A stretch of DNA of 64,000 bases from Martinezella rhizogenes (GTDB taxonomy: Bacteria; Pseudomonadota; Alphaproteobacteria; Rhizobiales; Rhizobiaceae), in assembly GCF_007002745.1 (NCBI RefSeq), contig NZ_SGNY01000001.1:682001-746000 (forward strand), written 5' to 3'. Below the pieces are notes generated by a model that saw only the letters and a list, made by a program, of their open reading frames with translations, searched no databases and was not told the origin of the DNA. Positions 1 to 9,564 of this stretch are shown one piece after another (the first letter of the stretch is position 1; every line of letters begins with the position of its first letter). A program made the translations under genes and the position numbers.

Positions 1-824
1 TCACCGATCCACAGGCGGCGCTGCTGAAAGCGGCAAGCAGCTCCTTTGAACTCGTTATCGTCAATTCCAATTTCGAGGATTACGATCCGCTACGATTGTG
101 TTCGCAGCTTCGCTCGCTGGAGCGCACCCGTTTCCTGCCGCTGCTTCTGGTGGCGGAGCAGGGGGCGGACGATATGGTGGCGCGTGCGCTCGATCTCGGC
201 GTCAACGACTATATTCTGCGCCCGATCGATCCCAACGAACTTGTGGCCCGCTCGCTGACACAGATCAGGCGCAAGCGTTACAACGAGCACCTTCGGCTCA
301 ACATGCAACACACGATGGAGCTTGCGATTGTCGACGCGCTGACCGGCCTTAACAATCGCCGCTATCTCGACAATCATCTCAAGATACTCTTTGACCGCGC
401 CGCGGTGCGGGGTCGCCCGATTTCCATCTGCATGACCGACATAGACCGGTTCAAGCTGGTCAATGACACCTATGGCCATGATGTGGGTGATGAAGTCCTG
501 CGGGAATTTGCAGCGCGCATCCGCAGCACGGTGCGCGGCGCTGATCTTGCCTGCCGTTATGGCGGCGAAGAATTCGTCGTGGCCATGCCCGACACGCCGA
601 TAGAGATTGCCGCCGCCGTCGCCGAGCGCCTGCGTGCGATCATCGAAGACAAGCCCTTCTACGTCCGCTCCATCGATCGTGAACTGAGCATCACCGCTTC
701 GCTTGGTATTGCCACCAGCAGCGGCGCTTTCGGGATGCCGGACGAGCTGTTGAAACAGGCCGACAGGGCACTCTATGAGGCGAAACACGCCGGGCGCAAC
801 CGGGTGGTGGCTGCCGCCGCCTGA
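1..824 (+). CDS. pleD: PleD-type diguanylate cyclase response regulator, 3' part
   Basis: The frame is open from the left edge, so this is the C-terminal part of a longer protein. What remains is the end of a receiver-like domain followed by a complete GGDEF domain. The active-site motif is RYGGEEF, and an RGAD sequence lies five residues before GGEEF, matching the RxxD product-inhibition (I) site. The C-terminal PDELLKQADRALYEAKHAGRN segment is typical of GGDEF domains. The receiver-receiver-GGDEF arrangement and position before rpmG are typical of PleD, which makes cyclic di-GMP and couples it to cell-cycle and polar development. The first receiver and any divK upstream lie outside the window, so the PleD name rests on context and the visible domains. 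Confidence 0.88.
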   Translation, partial: TDPQAALLKAASSSFELVIVNSNFEDYDPLRLCSQLRSLERTRFLPLLLVAEQGADDMVARALDLGVNDYILRPIDPNELVARSLTQIRRKRYNEHLRLNMQHTMELAIVDALTGLNNRRYLDNHLKILFDRAAVRGRPISICMTDIDRFKLVNDTYGHDVGDEVLREFAARIRSTVRGADLACRYGGEEFVVAMPDTPIEIAAAVAERLRAIIEDKPFYVRSIDRELSITASLGIATSSGAFGMPDELLKQADRALYEAKHAGRNRVVAAAA

Positions 825-1600
825 AGGCGGCCCGCAGGCGTCTGAGGCGGAAAACCATGTCGTCTTTTCGGGTTTGTCGTCGTTCGGGGAGCTGAAAAGC
901 CACCTTGAGAGGCTCAAGCCCCTGACCTTGCCTGTATTTTATCTTATTGCAATGAATAGGCGAGATTCAGCCGCTTTAATACAGTTCAAGTTGAAAAATA
1001 TATTGAATTCAATCTCGCGGGAAACTATAGTGTGCCAGCGTTGTATATTTAACCATGTTTTCCGGGTTATGTATCGCTGGCTTAAGAATTTGTTGATTTT
1101 TATTTTACTTCTGCGCACACTCATTATCGAGAATAACAGTTCTTCCGGCGGTTTTTCCGTCTTGTGATGATGGAATGATGGCGGCTTATGCCGCTGCGGT
1201 TTCGCTCGTCAGGGGCTGGTATTGCGTAGTTCGAATGCCCCATGATGCTCAGGTCCGCCGCATCTCCTGAATCGTGGGGTCGGTCGGCTGACGATGTTCG
1301 AATCGGTTCCTCGTGCCGTAGTCACATCGTTGGCCGACCGCCTTCTCCCGAAAACGAGTCTGACTGAGAAACAGGTTTACCCAGCGGGCCTGTGTAGCGG
1401 CTCCATGCCATTCACGGCCACGTTTCTTGTGTGAGGAGGAGGGGTGAGCCGCCGGGGCGCTCTCAAGAAGCTTTGCCGGATTTGAACAGCCTCTCGACTG
1501 CCTTCCATATCCCTGCTTACGGATATTCCCGACGCGGAACCGCCGCGCATTTCCCATGGAAATGTCCTTGCCATCCACAAGAGCAAAGACTCATCGATAC
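825..1600. other. Long intergenic region with AT-rich segment and candidate RNA structure
   Basis: About 830 bases between pleD and rpmG without a convincing gene. The 940-1140 part is clearly AT-rich against the genome and holds a 12-base palindrome at 1002-1013 and 8-base arms at 960-967 and 1011-1018. A 15-pair stem can form between 1282-1296 and 1325-1339; its two non-Watson-Crick positions are G-U in the plus-strand RNA but A-C in the minus-strand RNA. Short open frames here look like chance frames without ribosome sites. Confidence 0.5.
1282..1339 (+). ncRNA. Candidate structured RNA (15-pair stem, 28-nt loop)
   Basis: Arms 1282-1296 and 1325-1339 pair over 15 positions with two wobble pairs when read as plus-strand RNA. 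The loop is 28 nt. No promoter or terminator could be assigned firmly and I do not recognise a family, so this is only a candidate. Confidence 0.22.
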
Positions 1601-1630
1601 AAACAAAAAACGCGCCCATTGGGCGCGCTT
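1601..1630 (-). terminator. Rho-independent terminator of rpmG
   Basis: Seven-base arms CGCGCCC (1611-1617) and GGGCGCG (1621-1627) with a 3-nt loop are followed on the minus strand by a T-run, 25 bases past the rpmG stop. Confidence 0.75.
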
Positions 1631-1654
1631 TTGCCGGAGAACCCGATCAAGAAA

Positions 1655-1822
1655 TTACTTGATCTTGGTTTCCTTGAATTCAACGTGCTTGCGTACAACC
1701 GGGTCGTACTTCGTCTTCGTCATCTTGTCCGTGAACGTACGGCTGTTCTTGGTGGTGACGTAGAAGGTACCGGTGTCGGCTGTCGACAGCAGCTTGATCT
1801 TGATTGTTGTAGCTTTCGCCAT
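1655..1822 (-). CDS. rpmG: 50S ribosomal protein L33
   Basis: The 55-residue product starts [18 protein letters not shown] and ends [11 protein letters not shown], the usual length and sequence of bacterial L33, a small basic protein of the large ribosomal subunit near the E site. It has no CxxC pairs, so it is the zinc-free form. The ATG at 1822 is preferred over an in-frame start seven codons upstream because it gives the standard N-terminus. A clear terminator follows. The gene stands alone next to pleD, an arrangement common in rhizobia. Confidence 0.95.
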   Translation of the reverse strand: MAKATTIKIKLLSTADTGTFYVTTKNSRTFTDKMTKTKYDPVVRKHVEFKETKIK

Positions 1823-1911
1823 GGTCGTCCTGCCTTTAAACAAAAGAGAAGCCGCAGGCGCTTCTCACCTCGGCTAAATCTGGCGCGAAACTACGTATCG
1901 CGCCTGAAAAG

Positions 1912-3087
1912 TCAAGTCTGTTTTGCCCGGAAAACAAAACGGAACCCATAAAGCACCACGTAAAGCCCGAAAAATACGGCAAGCGCCCAGGCGAAACCAT
2001 CGGTGCCCGCGACATCCATGGAAATGCCGACGGCCTGTGGTCCCGCAATCGTACCCATGGCGTAACAGAAGATAAAGGCGGCATTGGCGGAGACCAGATC
2101 GGCGCCTTTCAGGCGTGATCCGAGGTGAGTGAGGCCGACGGTATACATGCCGGAGACGAGGCCGCCCCAGAACAGCAGCAGCGCCGCCACGAGGATCCAG
2201 CTGTCCACCAACAGAGGCAGCGCCAGCGTGCCGCAAACGCCCGCAAAGGCCATCAGCGTGAGCATGGTGCGCCGATCCTTCATCCGGTCCGATAACAGGC
2301 CGATCGGTATCTGGAAGACCATGTTGCCGATGCCCATGACGGTCAGCAGCAATGCGGCCTGCGATTCGTTGAAGCCCTCACGCGTGGCATAGATGGGAAA
2401 GAGCGACAGGCCACCGGCCTGCACCGAACCGAACACGAAAGCCGCCGCCGATGCCATCGGCACCAGCCAGACATAACGGGCGAAATGGTGGTTGGGCCGC
2501 TCGTCCAGCTCCGGACTTTCACCGCGCGCCATGAAGATCGGGATTGCGGCCAGAAGGATGATTGCCGCTCCGACGATAAACGGCAGGATACCCTCGCTGC
2601 CAACCACGGAAAACAGCAGCGGGCCGACTGCAAAGCCGACCGCAAGGCCGGTGGCGTAGATGCCGAGAACCATGCCGCGTTTTTTCGGCGGCGCGGTCAT
2701 GTTGATCCAGTATTCGGACAGGATGAACAGCGTGGTGGTGGCGCCATGGAAAACGATTCGCAGTGGAAACCACATCCAGAAGGCGTCGGCGAAATAAAAG
2801 CCGAGCGCGCTCACCGCTGAAATAACCACCGCAAACAGCATGGTTCGCGCCACGCCGAAATCATGGGCGATCTTGGATGTCACGGGGGCGGCCATCATCG
2901 CCGCGACGCCGGCCATGGCCGAATTCACCCCGATCATGGTGGAGGAGATGCCACGCTTCTCAAGGATGATCGATAGCAGCGGCAGTCCAAGGCCGATGGC
3001 GACACCGACCGCACTGATGGCGGAAATGGCGGCGATCAGAGAGGGCCAGTGAATGGCGTCCGCTTCTTCGCATTTCATTTGTGACAT
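1912..3087 (-). CDS. MFS transporter (YcaD-like)
   Basis: A 391-residue polytopic membrane protein with about twelve hydrophobic segments in two halves, separated by a hydrophilic loop around residues 190-205. The first cytoplasmic loop region contains DFGVARTML rather than a textbook GxxxDrxGrr; the equivalent loop in the second half is GLLSDRMKDRRTM, a good MFS motif. The overall sequence resembles the YcaD family of inner-membrane major facilitator transporters of unknown substrate. It lies 8 bases downstream of the NUDIX gene on the same strand, so it is probably the last gene of the run that starts at topA. Substrate and direction of transport cannot be read from the sequence. Confidence 0.85.
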   Translation of the reverse strand: MSQMKCEEADAIHWPSLIAAISAISAVGVAIGLGLPLLSIILEKRGISSTMIGVNSAMAGVAAMMAAPVTSKIAHDFGVARTMLFAVVISAVSALGFYFADAFWMWFPLRIVFHGATTTLFILSEYWINMTAPPKKRGMVLGIYATGLAVGFAVGPLLFSVVGSEGILPFIVGAAIILLAAIPIFMARGESPELDERPNHHFARYVWLVPMASAAAFVFGSVQAGGLSLFPIYATREGFNESQAALLLTVMGIGNMVFQIPIGLLSDRMKDRRTMLTLMAFAGVCGTLALPLLVDSWILVAALLLFWGGLVSGMYTVGLTHLGSRLKGADLVSANAAFIFCYAMGTIAGPQAVGISMDVAGTDGFAWALAVFFGLYVVLYGFRFVFRAKQT

Positions 3088-3095
3088 GACGGCCT

Positions 3096-3770
3096 TTATA
3101 CAAAGTCTCGAATGAATCGGCCGTGGCGCGTGACATAGAGCCGCGCGGGGCTTTCAAAGGGCAATGACGGATCACCTATCATGAATTTTGTGACATCTTC
3201 GAGAACCGTGCGTGTGATTTTCGGCATGTTCAGACTGGAAAGGTCTTTTATGTCAAGCCATTGCACATCGTGCAACTCGTCCGAATCCCGGATTAGCCGG
3301 GTATCCAGCCGCAATTCGTCGGCATAACAGCAAAAGAATCGCGTGTCATAGCGCCTGATATTGCCCGGCGGGGTGATGGCGCGCGCCACATAACGGAAAC
3401 AGGAAAGGTCCGGACCACCAGCATCCAGCCCCATATCCACCCCGGTTTCCTCGACAAGCTCGCGCGCGGCGGCGAGCGCCAGTGCTCTTGCACCGGCAAC
3501 GCTCAGGCGCCGCGGGGCGGAGGCGCTGAGGCGGTCGAGGACTGCGGGGTGCAGGTCGCCGGAAAACGGCAGCGCGTGGTCGCGTGGATCACGTTTGCCG
3601 CCGGGAAATACGTAAGCGCCGGGCATGAAGACATGGGCATGGCTGCGCTGGCCCATTAAGACGCGGGTCGCCGGGCCGGAACGGTCGAACAGGATGATGG
3701 AGGCGGCATCCCGCGGCCGCAGGGGCGGGCTCGCAACCTCGGCGCTCTTGCGGGGTTCGGTCACGCGCAC
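3096..3770 (-). CDS. NUDIX hydrolase with insertion in the Nudix box
   Basis: The 224-residue protein has the pieces of a Nudix box: FPGGKRDPRD near residue 57 and AARELVEETGVDMG near residue 110. The REx2EExG half that binds the metal is intact. The canonical spacing between the glycine part and the REL part is broken by an insertion of roughly 25-30 residues, as in NUDT8/NUDT19-like family members. These hydrolyse nucleoside diphosphate-linked substrates or CoA derivatives; the substrate here is unknown. The gene sits between DUF983 (14-base gap) and the MFS gene (8-base gap), so co-transcription is likely. Confidence 0.85.
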   Translation of the reverse strand: MRVTEPRKSAEVASPPLRPRDAASIILFDRSGPATRVLMGQRSHAHVFMPGAYVFPGGKRDPRDHALPFSGDLHPAVLDRLSASAPRRLSVAGARALALAAARELVEETGVDMGLDAGGPDLSCFRYVARAITPPGNIRRYDTRFFCCYADELRLDTRLIRDSDELHDVQWLDIKDLSSLNMPKITRTVLEDVTKFMIGDPSLPFESPARLYVTRHGRFIRDFV

Positions 3771-3784
3771 GTTGTCGCCTGTCG

Positions 3785-4228
3785 TCAGTGGGAGGAGCCG
3801 TCTATCTGCACTGTTGGCTGTTTTCCGTCAAAGCCATGCATGCGCAGCGCCCATTGCAGGCCGATGACGCCGCCCTTGATTGGCTGTAGCGTCAACAGCG
3901 CAGCCAGAATGGTGATCGGCACCCAGATGGCGAAATGCACCCACATGGGAACGGAGAACACCATATCCGTCATCATGAAACCGCCGACGGCGATATGGCC
4001 GATAATGACGATGGAAATATAAGGCGGCAGGTCATCCGACCGGTGGTGGTGCATTTCCGCGCCGCAGGCGGCACAATTGTCCACCGGCTTCAGAAAGGCA
4101 CGAAACAGGCGGCCGCCGCCACAGGCGGGGCAGCGGTTCGCCATGCCGCGCATGATCGAACGGCCAAGCGGCCGCTCGGCGCTATTGTCTCCGAAGGTAA
4201 CTGTTTCCGAGCCCTGATGTGCACTCAT
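3785..4228 (-). CDS. DUF983 family membrane protein with zinc-ribbon-like Cys pairs
   Basis: The product is 147 residues from the ATG at 4228, chosen because AAGGA lies seven bases upstream; a TTG nine codons earlier has no better site. Two CxxC pairs (CPACGGG and CAACG) near residues 35-55 form a likely zinc ribbon. Two hydrophobic helices follow (about residues 70-115), then a short polar tail. This is the DUF983 arrangement, widespread in alphaproteobacteria and of unknown function. It follows rnr closely on the same strand and probably belongs to the topA-rnr transcript. Confidence 0.85.
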   Translation of the reverse strand: MSAHQGSETVTFGDNSAERPLGRSIMRGMANRCPACGGGRLFRAFLKPVDNCAACGAEMHHHRSDDLPPYISIVIIGHIAVGGFMMTDMVFSVPMWVHFAIWVPITILAALLTLQPIKGGVIGLQWALRMHGFDGKQPTVQIDGSSH

Positions 4229-4273
4229 CCTTAAGTCCTTCTTCCGTTCTTTCAACCGCCCGTCGCGGTGTTG

Positions 4274-6628
4274 TTAACGTCGTCCTCTGGGCGGCCTTGT
4301 TCCCGGCTTAGCACCGGGACGCGATGTCCGCCGGCCTGCCTTGTGGAACGACCGCGAGCCGACCGGCATCTTGCGGCCGGGGCTCAGCATTTCGAAACGC
4401 AGCGCGCCCGCCAGAGGCACTGCTTCCGCAAGCCGTACCTGAACCGTGTCGCCAAGCTGATAACCGAGACCGGTCTTTTCCCCCGTCAGAGCCTGATGCG
4501 CCTCATCATAGAAGAAATAGTCGGTTCCGAGTGTAGATATAGGAACAAAGCCATCAGCGCCAAACTGCGGAAGCGCGACAAATAGTCCCGCCTTGGTGAC
4601 ACCGCCGACGCGGCCCTCGAATTCTTCACCCACCCGTTCGGAAAGATGATGCGCGATCAGCCGGTTGACGGTGTCGCGCTCGGCCGCCATGGCGCGCCGC
4701 TCGAAGGTGGAGATTTCGGCGGCGATATCGTCAAGCGTCGCCTCTTCCTGCGGGGTGATGCCGCCTTCGCCGAGCCCCAGCGACCCCACCAGCGCCCGAT
4801 GCACGATCAGATCGGCATAACGGCGGATCGGCGAGGTGAAATGCGCGTATTTCATCAGGTTGAGGCCGAAATGGCCGATATTCTCCGGGCTGTAGATCGC
4901 CTGGCTCTGGCTGCGCAGCACCATCTCGTTGACCATGATCTGGTGCGGTGTATCAAGGGCGCGCGCCAGAATGCCGTTGAAGGAATTTGCGCGCATGGCC
5001 ACGCCCTTGGCCATGGAAATGCCGATCGTGCCGAGGAATTCGCGCAGCACCTCCTGCTTGGAGAGCGTCGGCGCGTCATGCACGCGGTAGACCAGCGGCT
5101 GCTTTTTCTTTTCCAGCGTCTCGGCGGCGGCGACGTTGGCCTGGATCATCATTTCTTCGATGAGCTTATGCGCATCGAGACGTTCGGGAATGACGACCTT
5201 GTCCACCGTGCCGTCTGGCCGCAGCTGGATCTTGCGCTCCGGCATGTCGAGTTCCAGCGGCTGGCGGCGGTCGCGGCCGCGCTTCATCACCTCGTATGCA
5301 TGCCACAATGGCTTCAGGATCGGCTCCAGCAGCGTCCCGGTCTTGTCGTCCGGACGGCCATCGATCGCGGCCTGCGCCTGCTGGTAGGAGAGCTTGGCGG
5401 CACTCTTCATCATGATGCGATGGAAAGTATGGCCCGCCTTGCGTCCTTCCTTGGAGAAGGTCATCCGTACCGCGAGTGCGGGGCGGTCGACGCCTTCCTT
5501 CAGAGAGCAGAGATCGTTGGAAATGCGCTCCGGCAGCATCGGCACAACACGGTCTGGGAAATAGACCGAATTGCCGCGCTTCAGCGCCTCGCGGTCAAGC
5601 GGCGCGCCAGGGCGCACATACCAGGAGACATCGGCAATGGCGACAGTGACGATGACACCGTCAGGATTGTCGGGCGAGGTGTCGGGCTCGGCATAGACCG
5701 CGTCGTCATGATCCTTGGCGTCGGCCGGATCGATGGTGATGAGCGGCAGGTCGCGCCAGTCCTCGCGGTGCGACATGGTCGCGGCTTTGGCCGCATCCGC
5801 TTCCGCCAGCACATTCGGCGGGAAGATATGCGGAATGCCATGCGCATAAATGGCGATCATCGAGATCGCTTTTTCCGATGCGACGGAACCAACGACGGAC
5901 AGAACCTTCGCGCGCGTCAGGCCGTAACGGCCGCTGTTGCGCGAGGTTTCCACCTCGATCAGATCGCCGTCCTTGGCATCGCCGACGCCATCGGGATCGA
6001 TGACCATTTCCTCGCCGCGCCGGTCGATCGGCATCAGCCGTCCGCCGCCGCCTTCCGTCTGCTTGAACACGCCGAGCAGCGCGTTCTGGCGGCGGTCGAT
6101 CAGCTTCACGACGCGGGCCGTGTAGGCCGGGCCGACACTGTCTTTGGAAGGGAAAATCTTTGCCAGAATGCGGTCACCGAGACCGGCTGCCGGCGCTTTC
6201 TTGCCACGGTCCTGCGAGGACTGGCGGATCAGCACGGCGGGTGCAGCGCCCATATCCTCCGGCCATTCCGCCGGCCGGCCGATCAATTCGCCGTCCTTGT
6301 CGCGGGTGGTAATGTCGAGAACCGTGACAGGCGGCAGACCGCCCGGCCGCGTCAGCGACTTGCGGCTCTTGTGCACCATGCCGTCGACTTCGAGTTCCTT
6401 CAGCAGCGCTTTGAGAACGATGCGGTTTTCACCCTTCAGCCCGAAAGCCTTGGCAATTTCGCGCTTGGAAGCCTGCTGCGGATGGTCGGCGATGAATTTC
6501 AGCAGCACTTCGCGGGAAGGCACCTCCCCATGGATGATGCCTTCACCTTCGCTCACCCGCTTGCCGCGCCCGGTGCGTCCGAAACCGTCGCTGGCGGAAC
6601 CCTGTCTCTGACGCGGCGTCTTGCTCAC
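4274..6628 (-). CDS. rnr: Ribonuclease R
   Basis: The 784-residue protein has the RNase II/R layout: an N-terminal winged-helix segment, cold-shock domains, the RNB catalytic domain and a C-terminal S1 domain with a basic tail rich in Arg, Pro and Gly. The catalytic acidic cluster is visible in ITIDPADAKDHDDAVYAE, and the RNB end motif HFTSPIRRYADLIVHR is intact. RNase R degrades structured RNA 3' to 5' and acts in mRNA and rRNA quality control. The start codon overlaps the topA stop by four bases (ATGA), so translation is probably coupled to topA. Confidence 0.95.
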   Translation of the reverse strand: MSKTPRQRQGSASDGFGRTGRGKRVSEGEGIIHGEVPSREVLLKFIADHPQQASKREIAKAFGLKGENRIVLKALLKELEVDGMVHKSRKSLTRPGGLPPVTVLDITTRDKDGELIGRPAEWPEDMGAAPAVLIRQSSQDRGKKAPAAGLGDRILAKIFPSKDSVGPAYTARVVKLIDRRQNALLGVFKQTEGGGGRLMPIDRRGEEMVIDPDGVGDAKDGDLIEVETSRNSGRYGLTRAKVLSVVGSVASEKAISMIAIYAHGIPHIFPPNVLAEADAAKAATMSHREDWRDLPLITIDPADAKDHDDAVYAEPDTSPDNPDGVIVTVAIADVSWYVRPGAPLDREALKRGNSVYFPDRVVPMLPERISNDLCSLKEGVDRPALAVRMTFSKEGRKAGHTFHRIMMKSAAKLSYQQAQAAIDGRPDDKTGTLLEPILKPLWHAYEVMKRGRDRRQPLELDMPERKIQLRPDGTVDKVVIPERLDAHKLIEEMMIQANVAAAETLEKKKQPLVYRVHDAPTLSKQEVLREFLGTIGISMAKGVAMRANSFNGILARALDTPHQIMVNEMVLRSQSQAIYSPENIGHFGLNLMKYAHFTSPIRRYADLIVHRALVGSLGLGEGGITPQEEATLDDIAAEISTFERRAMAAERDTVNRLIAHHLSERVGEEFEGRVGGVTKAGLFVALPQFGADGFVPISTLGTDYFFYDEAHQALTGEKTGLGYQLGDTVQVRLAEAVPLAGALRFEMLSPGRKMPVGSRSFHKAGRRTSRPGAKPGTRPPRGRR

Positions 6629-9306
6629 TCTGCTGCCTTCTTGGGTTTGGCCGCTGCCTTCGGCTTGGCGGCCGCCTTGGTCTTGGTTGCTGCCTTGGCT
6701 TTCGTCGCCTTCGGTTTTGCAGCGGCACCATCGGCTTTCTTGGCGGCAGGTTTCTTGGCCTTGGCGGGCTTGCCGCCGGTACCGGTCTTGGCAATGCGCT
6801 CGGCAATCAGCACCAGCGCCTCGTCCAGCGTCACCGAAGCCGGGTCCTGGCCCTTTGGAATGGTGGCGTTGACCTTGCCCCAGTTGACGTAAGCGCCATA
6901 ACGCCCGTCACGTACGGTGATCGGGCCGCCATCGGGGTGGTCGCCCAGTTCCTTCAGCGCCGCCGGCGTGCCGCTGCGGCCGCGCCCCGGTCCCTTGCTC
7001 TGCTTTTCGGCAATGACGGTGACGGCGCGGTTGAGACCGATCGAGAACACGTCCTCGATGCTTTCAAGGTTCGCATAGGAACCGTCATGCAGAAGGAATG
7101 GTCCGTAGCGGCCAAGCCCGGCCGATATCATCTTGCCGGTTTCCGGATGTTTGCCGATATCGCGCGGCAGGTTGATGAGTGCCAGCGCCTTCTCGTGGTC
7201 GATATCCTCAGGCTTCCAGCCCTTGGGCAGCGAAGAACGCTTGGCTTCCTTGCCGTCGCCGCGCTGGATATAGGGTCCGAAGCGGCCGGAGCGCAGCGTC
7301 AACTCTTCACCGGTCATCGGATCGGCGCCGAGCGCCTTCGGCTCGTTCGAGGCCGCAGCTTCGGCTTCCGAGCCGTCAGAGGTGAGCTGGCGGGTGTAGT
7401 TGCATTCCGGATAGTTGGAGCAACCGACGAAAGCACCGTATTTGCCGAGCTTCAGCGAGAGATTGCCGGTGCCGCAAACCTGACAGATGCGCGGATCCGA
7501 ACCATCCTCACGCTTGGGGAATACCAGCGGCGCCAGAACCTCGTTCAGCGCATCCAGCACGTTGGTGACGCGCAATTCCTTGGTATCTTCGATCTGCGCG
7601 AAGAAATCCTTCCAGAAATCACGCAGCACCTGCTTCCAGTCCAACTCACCAGCGGAAATCCGGTCGAGCTTTTCTTCGAGAGCGGCGGTGAAGTCGTATT
7701 CGACATATTTGGAGAAGAAGCTTTCAAGGAAAGCCGTCACCAGCCGTCCGCGCGAATGCGGGATCAGCTTGCGTTTGTCGACGATGATATATTCGCGGTC
7801 GCTCAGCGTCTTCAGCGTTGCCGCATAGGTGGAAGGGCGGCCGATGCCGAGTTCTTCCATCTTCTTGATGAGCGAGGCTTCCGAATAGCGCGGCGGCGGT
7901 TCGGTGAAGTGCTGGCTGGCATTGATCTTCTGCTTGGCGAGGTTCTCGCGCGCATTGATCTGCGGCAGACGGCCTTCGTCGTCACCGTCGTCGCTCTGCT
8001 CGCCATCTTCCTTCTGGTCGGTATAGGCGGCGATGAAACCGTCAAAACGGATCACCGAGCCGACGGCACGAAGCCCGGCCTTCTCACCGTTCTTATCCGC
8101 GAGGATTTCGACCGTCGTACGCTCGATTTCGGCGGACGCCATCTGGCTGGCGATACCGCGCTTCCAGATCAGGTCGTAAAGACGCAGCTGATCGGCATCG
8201 AGATAACGCTTCACCTGATCCGGCGTGCGGTTGAAATCGGTCGGGCGGATCGCCTCGTGCGCTTCCTGGGCGTTCTTGGCCTTGGTGGAATAGAAGCGCG
8301 CCTTTTCCGGCACATAGCGGTCGCCGAACTGCTCGCCAATGGCCTGGCGGGCAGCATCGATGGCTTCCGGGGCCATCTGCACGCCGTCAGTACGCATATA
8401 GGTGATCAGACCGACGGTTTCTCCGCCGATGTCGATGCCCTCATAAAGCTTCTGCGCCACCTGCATCGTCCGCGAAGCGCCAAAGCCCATGCGCGAAGAC
8501 GCCGCCTGCTGCAAAGTCGAGGTGGTGAAGGGCGGGCCGGGATTACGCTTGACGGGCTTGGCCTCGACCGTATCCACGACATAGGTCGCGCCTTCCAGCA
8601 ATGTCTTCAGCCGGTTTGCATCATCTCCGGTCTTGATCCCGCGGCTTTGCAGCCGCTTGCCGTCGGCCGCAACCAGCTTGGCTTCGAACTCGTCACCGCG
8701 CGGTGTCTTCAAAAGCGCGCTGATGTTCCAGTATTCCTCGGAGACGAAGCGTTCGATCTCGGACTCGCGGTCGCAGACGAGACGCAGCGCAACCGACTGA
8801 ACGCGGCCCGCCGAGCGCGCGCCCGGCAGCTTGCGCCACAGCACCGGCGACAGGTTGAAACCGACGAGATAGTCGAGCGCGCGGCGGGCGAGATAGGCGT
8901 CGACCAGCGGCACATCGATGTCGCGCGGGTTCGCCATGGCGTCCAGCACCGCCTTTTTGGTGATGGCGTTGAAGACCACGCGCTTCACCGGCTTGTCGCC
9001 GAGAACGCGCTTCTTCTTCAAAAGATCGAGAACGTGCCAGGAAATGGCTTCACCTTCGCGATCCGGGTCGGTTGCGAGAATAAGGCCGTCGGAGGCTTTT
9101 ACCGCGTCGGCAATATCCTTCATGCGCTTGGCGGATGCGCTGTCGACCTCCCAGGACATTTCGAAATCCTGGTCGGGCAGCACCGATCCGTCCTTGGCAG
9201 GAAGGTCTCTGACGTGGCCAAAGGATGCAAGAACCTTGTAGCCCGAACCAAGATACTTGTTGATTGTCTTGGCTTTGGCAGGAGATTCTACGACAACGAC
9301 ATTCAT
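6625..9306 (-). CDS. topA: DNA topoisomerase I
   Basis: An 893-residue type IA topoisomerase that relaxes negative supercoils. The N-terminal Toprim domain starts VVVESPAKAKTINKYLG and carries the acidic DPDREGEAI motif. The active-site tyrosine is in LITYMRTDGVQM. A Cys4 zinc segment (CQVCG ... CSNYPEC) lies near residue 610, followed by repeated glycine-rich C-terminal modules and a roughly 50-residue Lys/Ala-rich tail. It is first in the minus-strand run with rnr, DUF983, NUDIX and MFS. Of note, a YjhX family gene, whose E. coli homologue inhibits TopA, is present at 23544-23801. Confidence 0.96.
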   Translation of the reverse strand: MNVVVVESPAKAKTINKYLGSGYKVLASFGHVRDLPAKDGSVLPDQDFEMSWEVDSASAKRMKDIADAVKASDGLILATDPDREGEAISWHVLDLLKKKRVLGDKPVKRVVFNAITKKAVLDAMANPRDIDVPLVDAYLARRALDYLVGFNLSPVLWRKLPGARSAGRVQSVALRLVCDRESEIERFVSEEYWNISALLKTPRGDEFEAKLVAADGKRLQSRGIKTGDDANRLKTLLEGATYVVDTVEAKPVKRNPGPPFTTSTLQQAASSRMGFGASRTMQVAQKLYEGIDIGGETVGLITYMRTDGVQMAPEAIDAARQAIGEQFGDRYVPEKARFYSTKAKNAQEAHEAIRPTDFNRTPDQVKRYLDADQLRLYDLIWKRGIASQMASAEIERTTVEILADKNGEKAGLRAVGSVIRFDGFIAAYTDQKEDGEQSDDGDDEGRLPQINARENLAKQKINASQHFTEPPPRYSEASLIKKMEELGIGRPSTYAATLKTLSDREYIIVDKRKLIPHSRGRLVTAFLESFFSKYVEYDFTAALEEKLDRISAGELDWKQVLRDFWKDFFAQIEDTKELRVTNVLDALNEVLAPLVFPKREDGSDPRICQVCGTGNLSLKLGKYGAFVGCSNYPECNYTRQLTSDGSEAEAAASNEPKALGADPMTGEELTLRSGRFGPYIQRGDGKEAKRSSLPKGWKPEDIDHEKALALINLPRDIGKHPETGKMISAGLGRYGPFLLHDGSYANLESIEDVFSIGLNRAVTVIAEKQSKGPGRGRSGTPAALKELGDHPDGGPITVRDGRYGAYVNWGKVNATIPKGQDPASVTLDEALVLIAERIAKTGTGGKPAKAKKPAAKKADGAAAKPKATKAKAATKTKAAAKPKAAAKPKKAAE

Positions 9307-9564
9307 ATTGTTTTTCTCTGGAACTGGTCCGTTAACATAGCCGGATCACGGAGGAAGGCCGCAACAAGGCTTCTTTATAATTCGACATGGACAGGTAATG
9401 CCCTCGGGTCAAGAGGCAAGCCCGATTTTATCGCTTCCGGGCGGTTGCAACCTATGGATAATCTATTGTTGTATTGCAATCTTTGGTAAATTGGTTATGA
9501 TGACCAACATCATTTGAATCTACGTATTGCTCTTCGTTTCAGACGAAATTCTCAGGATAAATAT

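Noticed and set aside
90-917. 275-codon minus-strand frame opposite pleD
   Set aside because: Mirror frame of the GGDEF coding region, which has all catalytic motifs on the plus strand.
1249-1578. 109-codon minus-strand frame in the pleD-rpmG gap
   Set aside because: Low-complexity composition, no ribosome site and no recognisable sequence.
4646-9489. Very long plus-strand open frames opposite rnr and topA (748 and 850 codons)
   Set aside because: They are mirror frames produced by high GC and codon bias; rnr and topA on the minus strand have full family motifs and the mirror frames have none.
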